Assembly: GCA_014058105.1 (NCBI GenBank)
Contig: JACGCM010002112.1
Location: forward strand, 806,001 to 870,000
DNA: 64,000 bases
Reading direction: 5' to 3'
Origin: Kingdonia uniflora
Taxonomy: Eukaryota; Streptophyta; Magnoliopsida; Ranunculales; Circaeasteraceae
Part shown: positions 20,519-33,321 of the stretch, one piece after another
Numbering within the stretch: position 1 is the first letter of the stretch
Layout: the number at the start of each line of letters is the position of its first letter
Position numbers and translations under genes: made by a program
The notes under the pieces: model-generated
Told to the model about the DNA's origin: nothing
Databases searched by the model: none
What the model saw: the letters and a program-made list of their open reading frames with translations, nothing else

Positions 20519-23500
20519 CACTACAACAAAAACAATAAAATACTACAAAAGGAAACGAGGGATTTTTCTGTCGCTAGAAAGCGACTACTATTGCTAACAT
20601 TTTTGTACCTTGCCGTTTTTTATTTATTTTAGGGAATTAGAACTCTCGCACTTCCCATTCCTTATCCAATTTTCAACCCGCAATTTCAAAGGGAACATTG
20701 CCGATCATCTATAAGTCTTCTCTCCTCCTTGTTGTATTTCTGATTCCTTCAATCTTTGCATATGAGGTATTTGAATGGAGGCTTTGAAATTCATTGCTCT
20801 CTCGTTCAATCTTCAGGTGTAGGATCTAATTTATCTAATCTATGTGAAGGTTTTAGGGTTCCTGCAAGTTGGTTAATTTTTGTCTCATTTCTCCCCTTCA
20901 AATCAGCAATCATTGTTATGTATTTATGCATTCTCTTTTGATTTTGGGGTTAATGTTTGTTAATTTTTGTATTGGTGGTGCTACGAGGCAGTTTGAAATC
21001 GATTCAAAGGTATGATTTTCCTGCTAAATTTGTATTTCTTAGATTTAAACCCTAATTGGGTTTTTCCTCTTTTTTCACTAAATTTTATTATCGCTATAAT
21101 AGGTTTGAGAACAACAATTTGTCTGGAGCATTTGCTTTATCTTGGCTAACATGCCTCTGGTTGAATATGTAAATCAATTCAACTCCCAAATTTCAGCTCC
21201 AACATGTAAGTTGTACTTTTGACAATTTTTGCTAATTTGTGTTTCTTTGCTTATCATAGGTAGAAGAATAGACTAGTAGTTGATTCACATTTTTGCTTAA
21301 TATGTAACAACACTTGTGCCAAATGCTTTCCATTAATTTGACTAGTTGACTCCCTACAAACCTTAATACTTTGCTGAATTTCATTGAAATTAGTTTTATT
21401 TAACTTAATTCACATTTTATTTGTACGGTTCCTTATTTTTAGTTTTGTGCTTATCTCAGGTAATCCATTCATGGCCACTACATTGTGCCTGAATTGAGTC
21501 CTGGTCTGAAGTTTGCTTATTCTTCTCATAAGGCGGTGACTGAGTACAAGGAGGCTAAGGAGGTAATTGATATAATAACTTGTCAAAAATAAAGTATATA
21601 ATCTGGTAGTGTTATATCAGTATATTGCCAAAGTATCTTACGGAATTATGACATTATATAATCTGGCAGTGTTATATCAATATGATACTGTAAATGTCAC
21701 AATTAATATTAGTCGGCATACTTGCAGAGACAGCATATCAGTGATTTGTCCATCTATGCAATCTAGTCAAAACATACTAATTTTTATGAAAGAGATATAT
21801 CATCTAATTAATGTATGTTGATTTAGGAAGATCTAAGAATGTTTTTAAAGCATGGATATACAATGTACTTTATATGGCCTATCCAGTTCAGTTTGGACTT
21901 TTTTTATCTCTGCAAGTTATGGTGCCATAAGTATGCCGACTCTATGTTGTCTCGTTGCAACTTGGAATTGAGAGTCTCAGTTCTTGTTGGCTCTGTTTCC
22001 TACTTATTGTTGTCGAAGCCTAATAAGGGTGTTGAGAAATCATTTGCACTCCTTTAATTACTTGAAAAGATCCTTCTAGTGTACAAGTAAGTTTTCTATT
22101 AGCACATCAACTTTTGAGTTTTCTGTTAGTATATCAACTTTTGTGATTTATGTCATCTTTTTATATTTGAATCTCAGATTTTTCCATCTTATTTTTATAT
22201 CCTTGTCATTACAGAGAAGTTTTGGCTGAGTTGAAGGCTGTCGGAGCTACTTGGGTTCAAATTGATGAACCAACACTTGTGATGGATTTGGATTCTCATA
22301 AACTGAAAGCATTTACTGAAGCTTATGAACAGTTAGAGGATGCATTATCTGGGTTCAGTGTTATTATCGAGACCTATTTTGCCAATCTCCTTGCCGAGGC
22401 ATACAAGTAAGTTGAACTATATGGACTTGCTTTATTTATATCCTTAGATTTGACTACTAAATTTTGGCATTTCTGACTCCTTTGACTTCCTTCTAATTCT
22501 TCTTTAGGACGATCATCTCATTGAAGGGTGTCTTTGCAATTGGGTTGGATCTTGTCTGTGGAGACAAAACTCTTGAATTGGTTAAGAGTTTGGGATTTCC
22601 TTCTAAAAAGTATCTCTTTGTTGATGTTGTCAACGTCGTAATATTTGGGCCAATGATCTCGAAGCTTCTCTCACTGCCCTCAAAACTCTTGAAGGCATTG
22701 TTAGCAAAGGTACAATGTATAATAGTGGATCCACAATTAAGAAAGTAGGAGTTACACATTAGATATTTATGTTAGGCTATTGAAGTGGTTAAACTACATT
22801 GGGGAAAGTAAAAAACATGCCAAATGCTCTTTAATCCATCCACGATGTATGGAGCTATATATTAATGAAATTCGGCCTTTTATATTGTTAACTCACAATA
22901 TGTGATCCCTTGGTTGGTCATTACTAGGATACAAGTGCAGACATTTAATTGATTCTGTCTAAGTTAAATCTAATTTTACCATTATCCGACCATTTAAGTC
23001 CTAAACATAGTTTGCTTATGAATTACAGATAAACTTGTTGTTTCTACTTCATGCTCGCTTATATGTTAGACGAGGAGATTAAGTCTTGGCTAACTTTTGC
23101 TGCACAGAAAATTCTTGAGGTTAATGCCTTGGCCAAGGCATTGGCCGGTGAAAAGGATGAGGTACGGGCAGCATCGAAAACCATGTTTTTTTCTACCAAT
23201 AATTGTAATATGCCCTTTCTTATCTTTAATTTTATATATAGGCATTCTTTTCTGCCAACGCTGCATCCCAAGCTTCTAGAAAATCATCACCCAGGGTGAA
23301 TGATGAAGCACTTCAGAAAGCAGTAAGTAGCACTTTTGTTCATATATTTTGAATAGTGTAAAACTCTTTCTCTCTTACACACATTTATTTACTGATGCTA
23401 ATCTTTTGAACTATAGGCCTTTACTATAAGGGAATCAGAACATCATCGCGACACTCCAGTAACTGCTAGACTTGATGCACAGTAAAAGAACCTCAATCTC

Positions 23501-24617
23501 TCAATTCTTCCAACCACGACCATTGGGTCATTTCCTCAAACCCCTGATCTACGTAGGGTTAGACGGGAATACAAAGCAAACAAGTAAGTCCTTTGATTTA
23601 GCACAATAGGATTGAGGGAGTTGAAAGCTTTGTAAATATTTAATATCTGTTATGTATCAAAACACACTATTACTGAACCCTATATAACCTTCCAGGATCT
23701 CTGAAGAGGAGTACAGCAAAGCCATGAAAAAAGAGATCAACAAGGTCGTCAAGTTGCAGGAAGACCTTGACATTGATGTTCTTGTCCATAGAAAACCTTA
23801 GGTACGACACCTAACGAGAAAGATCCTGGCTGACCCAATTTATAATTTTATTTCATCAAATATGTTTAAAATTGATTACACTCTCTTAAAATTTTGCAGA
23901 GGAAAGACATGGTGGAGTACTTTGGAGAACAGCTGAAGGGGTTTGCCTTCTTTGCTAATGGATGGGTTCAGTCCTATGGTTCACGTTGTGTAAAGCCACC
24001 AATTATTTACGGTGCTGATATCCCAAGAGTGACTGATACACAAAGAGTTCAAAGGATTTCCAAGGACCAAACCTTATTTGAGAAAGGGCATGCAAAGAAC
24101 AAGTGCCCCATTTTTAATGAGAAACAAGTTGTTCGAAGATGAAGGGATAGAGAAAGTTCTCTTTATTAATGATTCCAAATTTTTATGTAGTCTTACAACA
24201 TTTTTTTTTGAATATTGATACCTTATATTTTTTGATTAATAATACTTTTATTTCTTTGCTATTGTTATTTTTTGTTCCTATATACCAAAAACTAAAAAGA
24301 AAAAATATTCTAGTAAATTGCAGTGGTTTTAGCTCTCGTTTTGTTTGCCCATGTAAGCGGGAAAAGAACGACATGTCCTAGTAGTCATATTTTACCAGTA
24401 AATGCTTTGTTTAACTAGGAAAAAAATGACCGCTTATTGTTGTCGCCAATTAGCGATGGGTTTGCGTAGTCGTATCGGCCTTGAAAAACGATGGCCAGTG
24501 GTGCTGTTAAAAAATATGGCTAACCAACGGCGACGGGTAAAGCGACGGCAACTGCCCTCATTTTTATGTAAAAGCGACGGACTACTGCCCTCGTTTCTTA
24601 GCCCTTTTGTTGTAGTG
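20519..24617. mobile_element. CACTA (En/Spm-type) element carrying a captured gene
   Basis: Terminal inverted repeats CACTACAACAAAA (20519-20531) and TTTTGTTGTAGTG (24605-24617) are perfect over 13 bp. A 3-bp target duplication GAT flanks them (20516-20518, 24618-24620). Subterminal regions hold repeated AAAGCGAC/GCGACGG words and a GAGGG/CCCTC pair, usual for CACTA transposase-binding regions. No transposase is visible; the interior is a methionine synthase pseudogene. Removing the element and one GAT rejoins the hydrolase exon. Confidence 0.93.
21460..24142 (+). pseudogene. Cobalamin-independent methionine synthase (MetE) pseudogene with introns
   Basis: Exons on the plus strand: 21460-21562 ([15 protein letters not shown]), about 21955-22086 (VLVGSVSYLLLSKPNKGVEK, one stop), 22215-22406 ([20 protein letters not shown]), 22508-22709 (SLKGVFAIGLDLVCG, frameshift near 22640), 23029-23161 ([17 protein letters not shown]; about a dozen residues deleted before it), 23242-23322 ([16 protein letters not shown]), 23417-23583 ([20 protein letters not shown], one stop), 23696-23801 ([10 protein letters not shown]), 23900-24142 ([32 protein letters not shown], then unrelated sequence). 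The enzyme methylates homocysteine using methyl-tetrahydrofolate. The start and the C-terminal zinc-site half are missing. Confidence 0.93.
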
Positions 24618-24676
24618 GATGACAATCTACCAATTTCATGGAGTGTTTCATCCCAACCTTCTACACATAGTGGGAC

Positions 24677-25357
24677 CTGATTGCATAAACAACCATTTTA
24701 ATAACCAAATGAAATGGGCACATTTATTAGCAATCACTAGACATAAAAGCTAGAGTATTTGTATGAAAATATAATTTATGAGTAATGCCAATACACATGA
24801 ATTTGCAACTTAACCATAAATATACATTGACGTTAGACAAAAAGACATACCATTAGATTTCAAGTTATACAGATTTCTATATAGCTTTCCAATTTTTTAA
24901 GCTCGTGACACAAGGTTCAGTCATACTAATTTTTTACTTACATCATGCATGTCTAGCGAGGATATCAATAAGGTATGAAGGTCAATATAGGCCTCATAGC
25001 ATGTTTAAAGGGGAAATGGCATGGTTCCTAGCATTACTCATTATTTGTTACCTATACAATGCGATTCTTTTATTCGTTACTTAATTATCCAACATTTTGT
25101 GAAAATCTTTATTTCATAGATACTGGTGCTGCTCCATATATGAAATAGAAAGAACCGGGTCAACTCTGCCGTCCAAACGGCCTCTACTATTTTCCTAAAT
25201 ACCAAAATGATTAAAAATACCTTAATAAACAGATTAACAAAAAATATGAACTTTTTGATTGATTTCAAATTCCAATCATTAGCAGCTAGATCGTGAAATT
25301 ATCAGAACAGGATAATATAATTTTCTTAAGCAATATATCATTCTTGGATAAACATAC
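24677..25357. other. Intron of the captured alpha/beta hydrolase gene
   Basis: AT-rich interval between the 25550-25358 exon (donor GT at 25357-25356) and the 24676 exon (acceptor AG at 24678-24677). A short minus-strand ORF (25268-25077) is not recognised as coding. Confidence 0.4.
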
Positions 25358-26979
25358 CTTGTAAAGGTTCAAAACCTTTGTCGTTAGTTTGGTAGCATCA
25401 TAACATGAACATCAATTAACCACTTGAGTAATCTCAATACGTAGCAAAGGCCATACTAAGTGCCTCTTCCCTAAAGAAGTACGCAATAGAATCCTAGCAA
25501 AGGCAAGAACAACTTCTCTTGACAAGCTTACACCAATCAGCACAATTCCCCTGATTTGTACCGGCAAAATGTAAATGATTAACCTATTTTGATTAAATCA
25601 TTGATTTGAAAGACAGAATCAGTTGTTATTCAACTGGACAACTAGAAAATAACTATGAGAAGAGAACCAAGAAAATATAATATTTTGTAAAGTATTAAGC
25701 AATAGAATGGGATCACCATGGGAGATACTCCAAGAAAAAGGACAACATCCAAATCTTACAAGTCGGAAGCGGAATTAGGATTACTTGCAACATATTATCA
25801 AGCAGGTGTACTCACATGCTTGGGATTTTCAAATTCCCAGGCTCCATCATCATGGCCAACAAGTACAACCGAAGAAAACCCCATCTCCAAACAAAAAGAT
25901 AGAAGAAGATCAACTTACATACAAAAGAAAATCACAATCTCACATCCGTCAAGAAGTCTAAAATGTAGCAAATTTATCAAATAATGTTTATATAGTAGGA
26001 AAAAGGACATGCAAAAATAATAAGCTCAAATTGATATTAGAAGCTATTTTTTACCACACTAAGTTTTAGATTGCGTAAATACAAAGAAATGGAGTAAATG
26101 CAATACCTAAGTTTCAAGCTTGTACAGATTAGGCAGTTGATTTTCTTCCCAATCATTTTTGAGTGGAGAAGTTAAACCCTAACCTGGTCGATCAAAAGCA
26201 ACAACCTCGCAGCCAACTTGTCGTGCAAACACTCCCATCACATGCCTCCATGAGAACACTCCCCCTCCAAACCCATGCACATAAACAATGCCAACATTTT
26301 AAGTTTCATCAATATTTTCCACTGAATTCTTAAGATCCTTGCTATTATCTTAATCATCTAAACTAAAAACAGGGATTTCCTCAGAGAAATAAGCTAGTGA
26401 ATTTGTAGAACCCTCTAACAATAGGGCGTACAGGGAGGAACTGTATAATTGATTACTAAAGCTTCTATGGAGATTGTGATTCTGTCTTTTAGATGAAACA
26501 GTCAGAGCTTGTCTTTCAAGTCTACGCCTTCTTGAGGTCATTCTAGGAGAAATGCAGCTTGAGTTCTGTTCGAGGAAATTAGTGGATGGTAGAGACCGAG
26601 ATGTAGGTGATTCAAAAAGGTTGTGCTTATACATTCATCAGTTTGTAATATGCTTACCAAAAATGGCATTGTTCAGCCGGAATCAATATATTTTTCTTTC
26701 CTAGGGTACATATATTAAGTAGAGATGGATGCATATAATATAGAGATTGAAGCAACCAAAGGAGGTACACAAAATTGCCATTAGTAAGTGTTGTATTTTT
26801 GGGGTTGGATACCAATTAGAGCTACAAATTCACATGTACTGCATAGTTGGTTCTCACCTTAAGAAGTCAGCTTCCAGCTTTGTCAATGTACCAATGAAGT
26901 TTTCCACAGCTTTTACGGAATACTGATCACCCACATTATTGGAGCTTTCTAGATACACTGTATAAATATGAAAAGACAA

Positions 26980-29528
26980 AAAGGAAAAAGAATTAAACGG
27001 TTGATTTGAAGAAAGGTCCTTTAATTATAATGCCTCTTCTCTGACGTGGACTTAACACTGGCATCTGTACTTGCCAAACTCTGGTGGTAATGACCCTTGC
27101 TAGAACCTGCGTACATCTGCGTCACAACTTGCAGCTCTTCCCACACTCAATAAGCTCGATGTCCGCGTCGAGAACAAAGCTGTGACATATGACTGACGGA
27201 CTACTGAAGCGTTTCTCCATCTCTACATCCCTACTCCAACTTGAGTACTTGGGGAACTTGGGAACAAGATACTGTCACTGCACCTGTCACCCTGAGCTCG
27301 TTGGCTTGCCATGTCCAACTGCTATCAAACTCGCAGAGACCAACCTTCATACTGTCGCAATCATCTTTAAATTTGAAGCGTAGCCATTCTCTGTCTCTTG
27401 AATTGGCTTCAACAAACGCAATCAACTCTAACCGGTTACTGAGATGTGGTCTTCTAAAGATACTCCATCAATACAAATGAAGAATGAGGCGCAGGTACTC
27501 TATCCCTACCGCCAACCGCCAAGTGATCAGGAATTGGGAAACTGACATCCAATTCCGCTCAGGATCTTTCATCCTAGAGCAATCTTCCATCTGAGATCAT
27601 GTCTGAGGTAACCCGTACAACTGACTGTAGCTCAACTCAGTTCTGCGACAACCACGTAACTTACTAACCTTCGGAAACGTGAGTCTTCACCCATCTGTGA
27701 GCTTAAATGACCCAGAACCATCTTGTGGAACAACATGGATCAACCCGGCTAGAGCACTCGAACGCCGACAAACCTGAAACTCACAGCGGAGCCAGAGAAC
27801 AAACATCACTCGGCAACTCGCCTTCTTTGAGTGATCAAAGCAGTGTTCTGTGTAACTAGGGACCAACTGCAGACAAGCGACAACCCATCTTGGAGGTCGC
27901 AGTTCATGTCGCGTAATAACGAGAAACTCTGCCCTCAACGTCTACCTGACGATATCACTGTGTGCAAACTCGGGACCCAAACCATGTCTTCATCTGTTAC
28001 TTCATGCCGCTTCATCTTTGGCTATTCACCTCCGGAATGTCTCTGTGTCCAACTCAGGACAATCACAACGAGTAACTCTCAAGATTCTTCAATCTTCGGT
28101 AGACCCTAAGGAATTCCAACCAAACCAAGCTTCGCAGCTTCCCTACGAAAGTACTCGGCAACTGACACTGACCATATCGATCTCTGCTGAGGGGCATCGT
28201 CCTTGATCACAACTGTTAATAAACTTCACAGTGGGTATGTGGACCGAATGCAATAACAACCTGCTAGATCGCTTTATTACAATTCTTCATAGAGCATCTG
28301 CGACACTGACCAACCTTCTAGAGACAACAAACGATATAGGCCATCACGTCCAACTCAAGTATCAATCCTTCTTTTATCGTCATTGTCCAAAGCACACTTA
28401 ACTTGAGCAATCTCGCGCTCAGATATGGAGCCTTTCTCTCGCATCTAATATCAACTGATATGTAGGCAACTCACTCTACAAGCGTTCACAACGGTGCTTG
28501 GATCATCTGTACGGAGCAACTACGGCTCTGAAGATCACAACTGACAAGTAGGTATCCCGCATTTTCAACTTGGGAACCATCACAAAGATCTGCTCTAACA
28601 AGATCTGATAACTCGGCCCAACTCTAGATCGATTCTGAGAGACGTAGGCACAATCCATCTACGCTCTACCAACTGAAGAGCTAAGCTTTGACAAGCTATT
28701 CTCGCTCTAATACCATCTGTCACGGCCCAGCCCAGGACCGCCTCTACAGTGCCCAGAGTATAGCGGAATAAGGCACCGTGCGACGTACACTGACGTGCGG
28801 TCGGCGTGTACCAGCCATCTTCACGGGCGCGGCGCGCCAGTGGCATACAACCCACGGATGCTAGAGCGACATCCAGATAATCCTGGATACTCGTGAGGGG
28901 TCATCGAATATGTATTCGGGATAGGCAACAACGCTTAAGGTTTCCTCAATAATCCCTACAGCGTAATCTCTCGCGACGCGCGCAAGGTACGGAAAGCACA
29001 CCTGTCCTGTAGCGGATCAGGGTAGCTCAATATGCCGGTTTCCATATAAGGGACTCATATCTCAAGGGGCGACGAGCCTGAACTATTTATATTATCCATC
29101 TGTAAGGGGCGGTGTGTCTCGGATAGCCCGCGAGGAATAGCGGCGCCATATGAAGCCCTCTTTGGAAAACTGGCCCGCATTACGAGGCAGTGTCCCCTAG
29201 CCTTCCCTAGGCCTAGGAGAACTCATAACTATCCCTTGTAGATAGTCCATGAGCCGGGGTCCTTGATGATCAAGCATTAAAGCTCTTTTAGTCATGGGGA
29301 TGATCGGACCAAGGTTCCTCCTTAATATAGCTACTAAGTAAATAGTCAATTTCCAAAAGGAAGCGTTAAAACATGAGACGAAGTGTACTGGCCCTTTTCG
29401 CCCCCTTAACCGAATCCGATTGCGATGAAACTTGGCGTACAACTATATTAAGATATAGAGAACATATACATTCGGACAGAACTCAAAACGCTCAGGTGGA
29501 TTTGGCTGGCGTTCGGTAGGTCGTCACA
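26980..29528 (-). mobile_element. Non-autonomous LTR element (LARD-like), copy A, left end unresolved
   Basis: The 5' LTR spans 29528-28718 on the minus strand (TGTGACG...CGTGACA). It is followed by a primer-binding site reading TGGTATTAGAGCG, close to the initiator-Met site TGGTATCAGAGC. The internal region 28717 to about 27570 is collinear with 44640-45730 of copy B but encodes no recognisable gag or pol. Beyond 27570 it continues with further GC-richer non-coding sequence to about 26.98 kb. I cannot find the second LTR. Open frames here (for example 28595-28855, 27687-27938) lack known domains. Confidence 0.7.
28718..29528 (-). repeat. LTR of LARD-like copy A
   Basis: 811 bp with TG..CA ends, homologous to 43891-44636 and 45731-46532. 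Shared words include AAGGGGGCGA, TTGGTCCRA, CCCCGGYTCATGG and GGATGTCGCTCTAGCATCCG. It contains the region of the likely promoter and poly(A) signals, which I cannot place exactly. Confidence 0.85.
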
Positions 29529-30342
29529 ATTACTCTTGTTGTCATGTGAACATGATATCATAAAATGCCGTCTACAATGCCAAACCAATAACACTAAACA
29601 AATTTATTGTACAACATCTTCATTGCTAAGTTATTGTAAATATCTTCTTAATAGCAAATTCATTGTAGAACTTCATAGCCATTGGAAGTAAGCAAAGGAA
29701 TGTGGCTCAACTTCAAAAGCATAGGAAACAAGCGAACTCCTAGTAGAATGCAAGCAAGTTTAAGTTTTTTCCTAACTACCCCTTATGCCTCGTGTTTCAA
29801 AAAGTAGCAAAAAGTTCAAACCCTTTAACACCGAAAATAGCAACTCGCCGTTCAATTTCAGGTGGTCACCAGTTTGGGTATTTACAATGGTCAGTGGGTA
29901 CTTCAAATAGGATGCCAAGGTGGCCACTGTAACTCTGACTTACCAAGGGAATTTTCTTACTGTACACGTTAACTTTAAGCGCTCTTCCATCTTACAAGCT
30001 AGCTTATGGTATGCAAGAATAGCCATTTCAATTTATACTCAGCACTGGATACTTAAGTTATGCGGTTCCAAAAGTTCTTACAATAAAAACTATGGTTCAT
30101 TGTAGCCTCCAAATACTGGGACCTATGAATCAAAGAATTGATTGCTGACAGAGAAGATAGTATCAGTAGATATATCAGCTAGTTTTTTTCTAAGAGATTC
30201 GAACGGATGGCGAATAAATCACTCATATTGACAATATTATCGGATATATCGGGTTTTTATGATATTTTCAAAATGTTCAATTAGCTGAATCAGCAGAAAT
30301 AGTAGCTGATAAAATAGTATAAGCTCTGTAGAATCAGTGTAC
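29529..30342. other. Spacer in Helitron A, no gene recognised
   Basis: AT-rich sequence between copy A's LTR and the coiled-coil gene fragment. A 61-codon plus-strand ORF (29920-30105) shows no known domain. Confidence 0.35.
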
Positions 30343-31071
30343 CTTCTCAATATCCATAACTTCATTAGCTTTTGCCACACGGAACTTGAGCGCCTCTTCT
30401 TTCTGATGCCTACTCAGCATATGGAGGAAAACATTAAGGATTAAAGCAAAAGATCTATACATGATACGAAACAGAGATCATCAAGATAAATATACATATG
30501 CATATAAAGGAAGGTACAGTTAATTTATAGTATTCAAATTAGAAATTCTTGTGCTTGTATTCGAATCAACATTTCCACTTTGATTCATTAATGGAGAATT
30601 CTAAAAAAAATCATTTAATTAACTATTACCAAAGAATTGCCAATCTAAATTAATGGTGATCATTTTCCAAGGTTGCAGTAACTTCTTCAGGCCATTAAAG
30701 CCCCTGTTTTATTCGTGTCCTTGTATGACCAATGAGCATGAGAAAATGAACAATGTCTCATAAACGCCCGAGTTAGCATGGACTTAGAAATAATGATATT
30801 GTTTCTCTTGTTATTGATAACATTTTCTTTGTATATACGACTTTTGAGTGTGAACTAACAATAATACGCGAAATATCTGCAACACCAAAGTAGAACCATA
30901 GTTTGAAAAAATACACACATGGACATAAGTAGCCTTGACATAAATTATCCAGTTGCCTAGGAAAACAAAAAAGTTATGAAATACAAGTTTAGACCTGTGT
31001 TGAGAAAAACATTTTTCTGCTTTCGACATGGAGCTTGCAAGAGACTCTGATAAGACCTTTAACTTATCAAC
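30343..31071 (-). pseudogene. Coiled-coil gene fragment, two exons
   Basis: Exon 31071-30995 reads VDKLKVLSESLASSMSKAEK and exon 30409-30343 reads HQKEEALKFRVAKANEVMDI, each bounded by AG and GT. Both are charged, heptad-like helical sequence and read as one coiled coil when joined. I do not recognise the parent gene with confidence. Direction agrees with the hydrolase and mannosidase fragments. The likely 5' portion (31.1-31.75 kb) shows no open exon. Confidence 0.5.
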
Positions 31072-31757
31072 CTGCATGTTGATTAAACTTGGAATTAATA
31101 ATTAATTATTAATAAACTTCCTCCTCATAACTATACTCTATTGATTCTATTCGTTGAGATTTTACATTGCCGTACTTAAGCTGTATATAGAAATGTTACA
31201 TATTTTCTAAAGTAAATTTGGATTTCGTACGTAAATTTTAAAACCCATCTCCAAAATTAGTTCAATAGTGACTTGGGTATCCATGATTCATGATTGTCCA
31301 CTACTAAACACAACTCACAAATATATCATAGATAGGCAGGTACATACATACATATAATGAGTTAGTAACTGGGGTTTACGTACACAAGTACAATTTCAAC
31401 ACTAAATACTACAACTAATCCAGCTCAATTGCATTAGAGATCATAATCTCTCAAAAGCTTCAATCTTGCAAATGCAATCATACCCATTACACAAAACCAG
31501 ATCATAAATTCACTCTAGCAAGAGAGCTAATGTTCAAATTAGAGAACTTGCAGAGAAATTGAGTTAAAAATACTTACTTTTCGATCAACTTTGGAGATTA
31601 TCAAATCATAATAAACAGGTATTGAGAGAATCGCAAGAAAAAATAGGGCAAAACCCAATTGAAATCCCTTTTTCCCCTATTCAATCAATCACTCAATTTC
31701 GATTTTGATTTAGGTTTGATCTGTGGAAAAAAAAGGGAGTGATTGATTTATAGAGCA

Positions 31758-32485
31758 AATCGGAATTGGAGAGACTGAGATGCGGATCTTCGATGGTTAA
31801 GCACAGACGATTGTGAGAAATCTGAAATCTGAGATAGGTTTTTGGTTTTAAGGATTGCCTTGTTTCTTTTTAAGGATTGCCATTTAATTGGACTTAATAG
31901 ACTAATATTAGCCCCTCGAGATCGACTAGGGAAATGAACGGCTAGGATTTTTTTGGACAAATGTTTAGATCCGACGGCTCAGCCCATTTTTTTGGCCAAA
32001 TTTGTTTGCATCCCGAAAATGGACAGCCGAAACCCAATAAAAAAATCCATTAATTGATGATGTTGCCTCTTCATTGCCTCACAAAAAACTCCATTAAAAG
32101 GTTAGACTTTTGGAACAGTAGATTCAAATAACTCAGAAGCTCAAACCTAAATCATTTAAAATTCCTAGAAAATCAGAATTGGAGAGGCAGAGAAGTGGAT
32201 CTTCGATGGTTAAGCATAGACGATTGTGAGAAATCTGAAATCTGAGATGGGTTTTTGGTTTTAAGGATTGTCATTCAACTTTGTTTGTTTGTTTTCAAGG
32301 ATTGCAATTTAATTTGGCTTAATAGACTAATATTAGCCCCTCGAGATCGACTTGGGAAATGAACGGTTGGGATTTAATTTTTCAGACAAATGTTTAGATC
32401 TGACGGCCCAGGCCTGTTTTTTCGGCCAAATTTGCTTACGACTTCAAAATCTGACGGCTGAAACCCAATAAAGTTGGACAGCTTA
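31758..32485. repeat. Direct duplication of about 280 bp, with Helitron-end-like part
   Basis: 31758-32040 and about 32175-32485 are the same sequence in direct repeat. Shared words include GGATCTTCGATGGTTAAGC, AGACGATTGTGAGAAATC, GACTAATATTAGCCCCTCG and ACAAATGTTTAGATC. The GATCYGACGGCYCA..GGCCAAAT..CCGAAACCCAATAAA part also matches the 150 bp next to the 5' TC end of Helitron A (36430-36560). Terminal TC motifs are not evident here, so these may be degenerate or internal copies. Confidence 0.75.
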
Positions 32486-32719
32486 GTTTGAGTAAACAAG
32501 CTCTTGGAAAGGCTACCTTACACCATTTTAATAATCTTGTCAGGTATATATTATTCTTCTTATGGAAAGAAAACTTAGAAGTCTCTAGCTACGTGAAAAT
32601 CAAAACGGCATGTCTCTTGTAATTATCAGACATTGTTCTTCGGATAACAGTTTATTATGTATAACTTGGTGATACTCTATGACCGTTTGACCTCACAAAT
32701 TTCATTTTTGCATCTTCAG

Positions 32720-33321
32720 TGATTTTATTAAACTTAACTGGTACATGAATTCTGATGCTGGCGTTTCTGATTCTAGGTTCACTCACAAAAATCTGTTAAG
32801 GGTTTACCCGAAAGGCACACGGTTTGATTCCTCAAATTATAACCCACTAATTGGATGGATGCATGAATGTCAAATGGTTGCATTTAATATGCAGGTCAGA
32901 TTCTTTGATTTGTTATTTAAATTGAATTGTGGAAGCTTATTGTTTCTATTATCTAAACTCCTTACATGGGATTGTATGGAAGCTCATAAAACTTTTCCTT
33001 GCCTAAAGGTTTTATGTTTAAAATTACCTTTCTATAAAAAAAGAGCTTCCATGAACATTGATATTCATATTGGGCCTTGACTTATTGGAATGATTTTTTC
33101 GTGAAAATTATATTTTGCTTAATCTGTGTGTGTGAGTGTGTTTTATTTTTTTATTTTTTCTATTTCAGGGTTATGGCAGATCACTCTGGCTGATGCAGGG
33201 AATGTTCAAATCCAATGGAGGATGCGGTTATGTTAAGAAACCGGATTTTCTAATGAAAGAAGACCAGCATAATCAATTCTTTAATCCTACAGTGAAAATA
33301 CCAGTGAAGAAAACTTTGAAG
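32720..33321 (+). pseudogene. Phosphoinositide phospholipase C (PI-PLC) fragment, Y domain exons
   Basis: Exon 32720-32894 includes [20 protein letters not shown], then [18 protein letters not shown]; exon 33169-33321 starts [20 protein letters not shown] and ends PVKKTLK, with canonical AG/GT borders and no internal stop in the two exons. This is the C-terminal half of the catalytic Y region up to the start of the C2 domain in plant PI-PLCs, which cleave PIP2 at the plasma membrane. No X domain, EF-hand or C2 exon is found. It is in the opposite direction to the hydrolase fragment. Confidence 0.9.

Larger units (their letters stand above)
20375..26634 (-). pseudogene. Alpha/beta-hydrolase superfamily gene, broken and split by CACTA
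   Basis: Minus-strand exons: 26634-26107 (N-terminus, then GIVYVHGFGGGVFSWRHVMG and VVAFDRPG*GLTSP; three in-frame stops), about 25893-25820 (MGFSSVVLVGHDDG, the region of the nucleophile elbow), 25550-25358 (IVLIGVSLSREVVLAFAR and ITQVVN, one stop), 24676-24621 (PLCVEGWDETLHEIGRLS), then after a 4.1 kb insertion 20515-20375 (ETFLSTQKAEILLKSLEDLP, AGAEDALVSL, one frameshift, QVMASKLVNS). This matches plant (often plastid) alpha/beta hydrolases with the HGFGGGVFSWRHVM signature. The AGAED block precedes the catalytic His region, which is missing. Confidence 0.82.

Noticed and set aside
20519..24617. Methionine synthase as a working gene
   Set aside because: Stops, frameshifts, an internal deletion and missing N- and C-terminal parts.
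27189..28855. Several short ORFs in LARD-like copy A as host genes
   Set aside because: No known domains, both strands equally open, and the DNA is shared with copy B as a non-coding interior.
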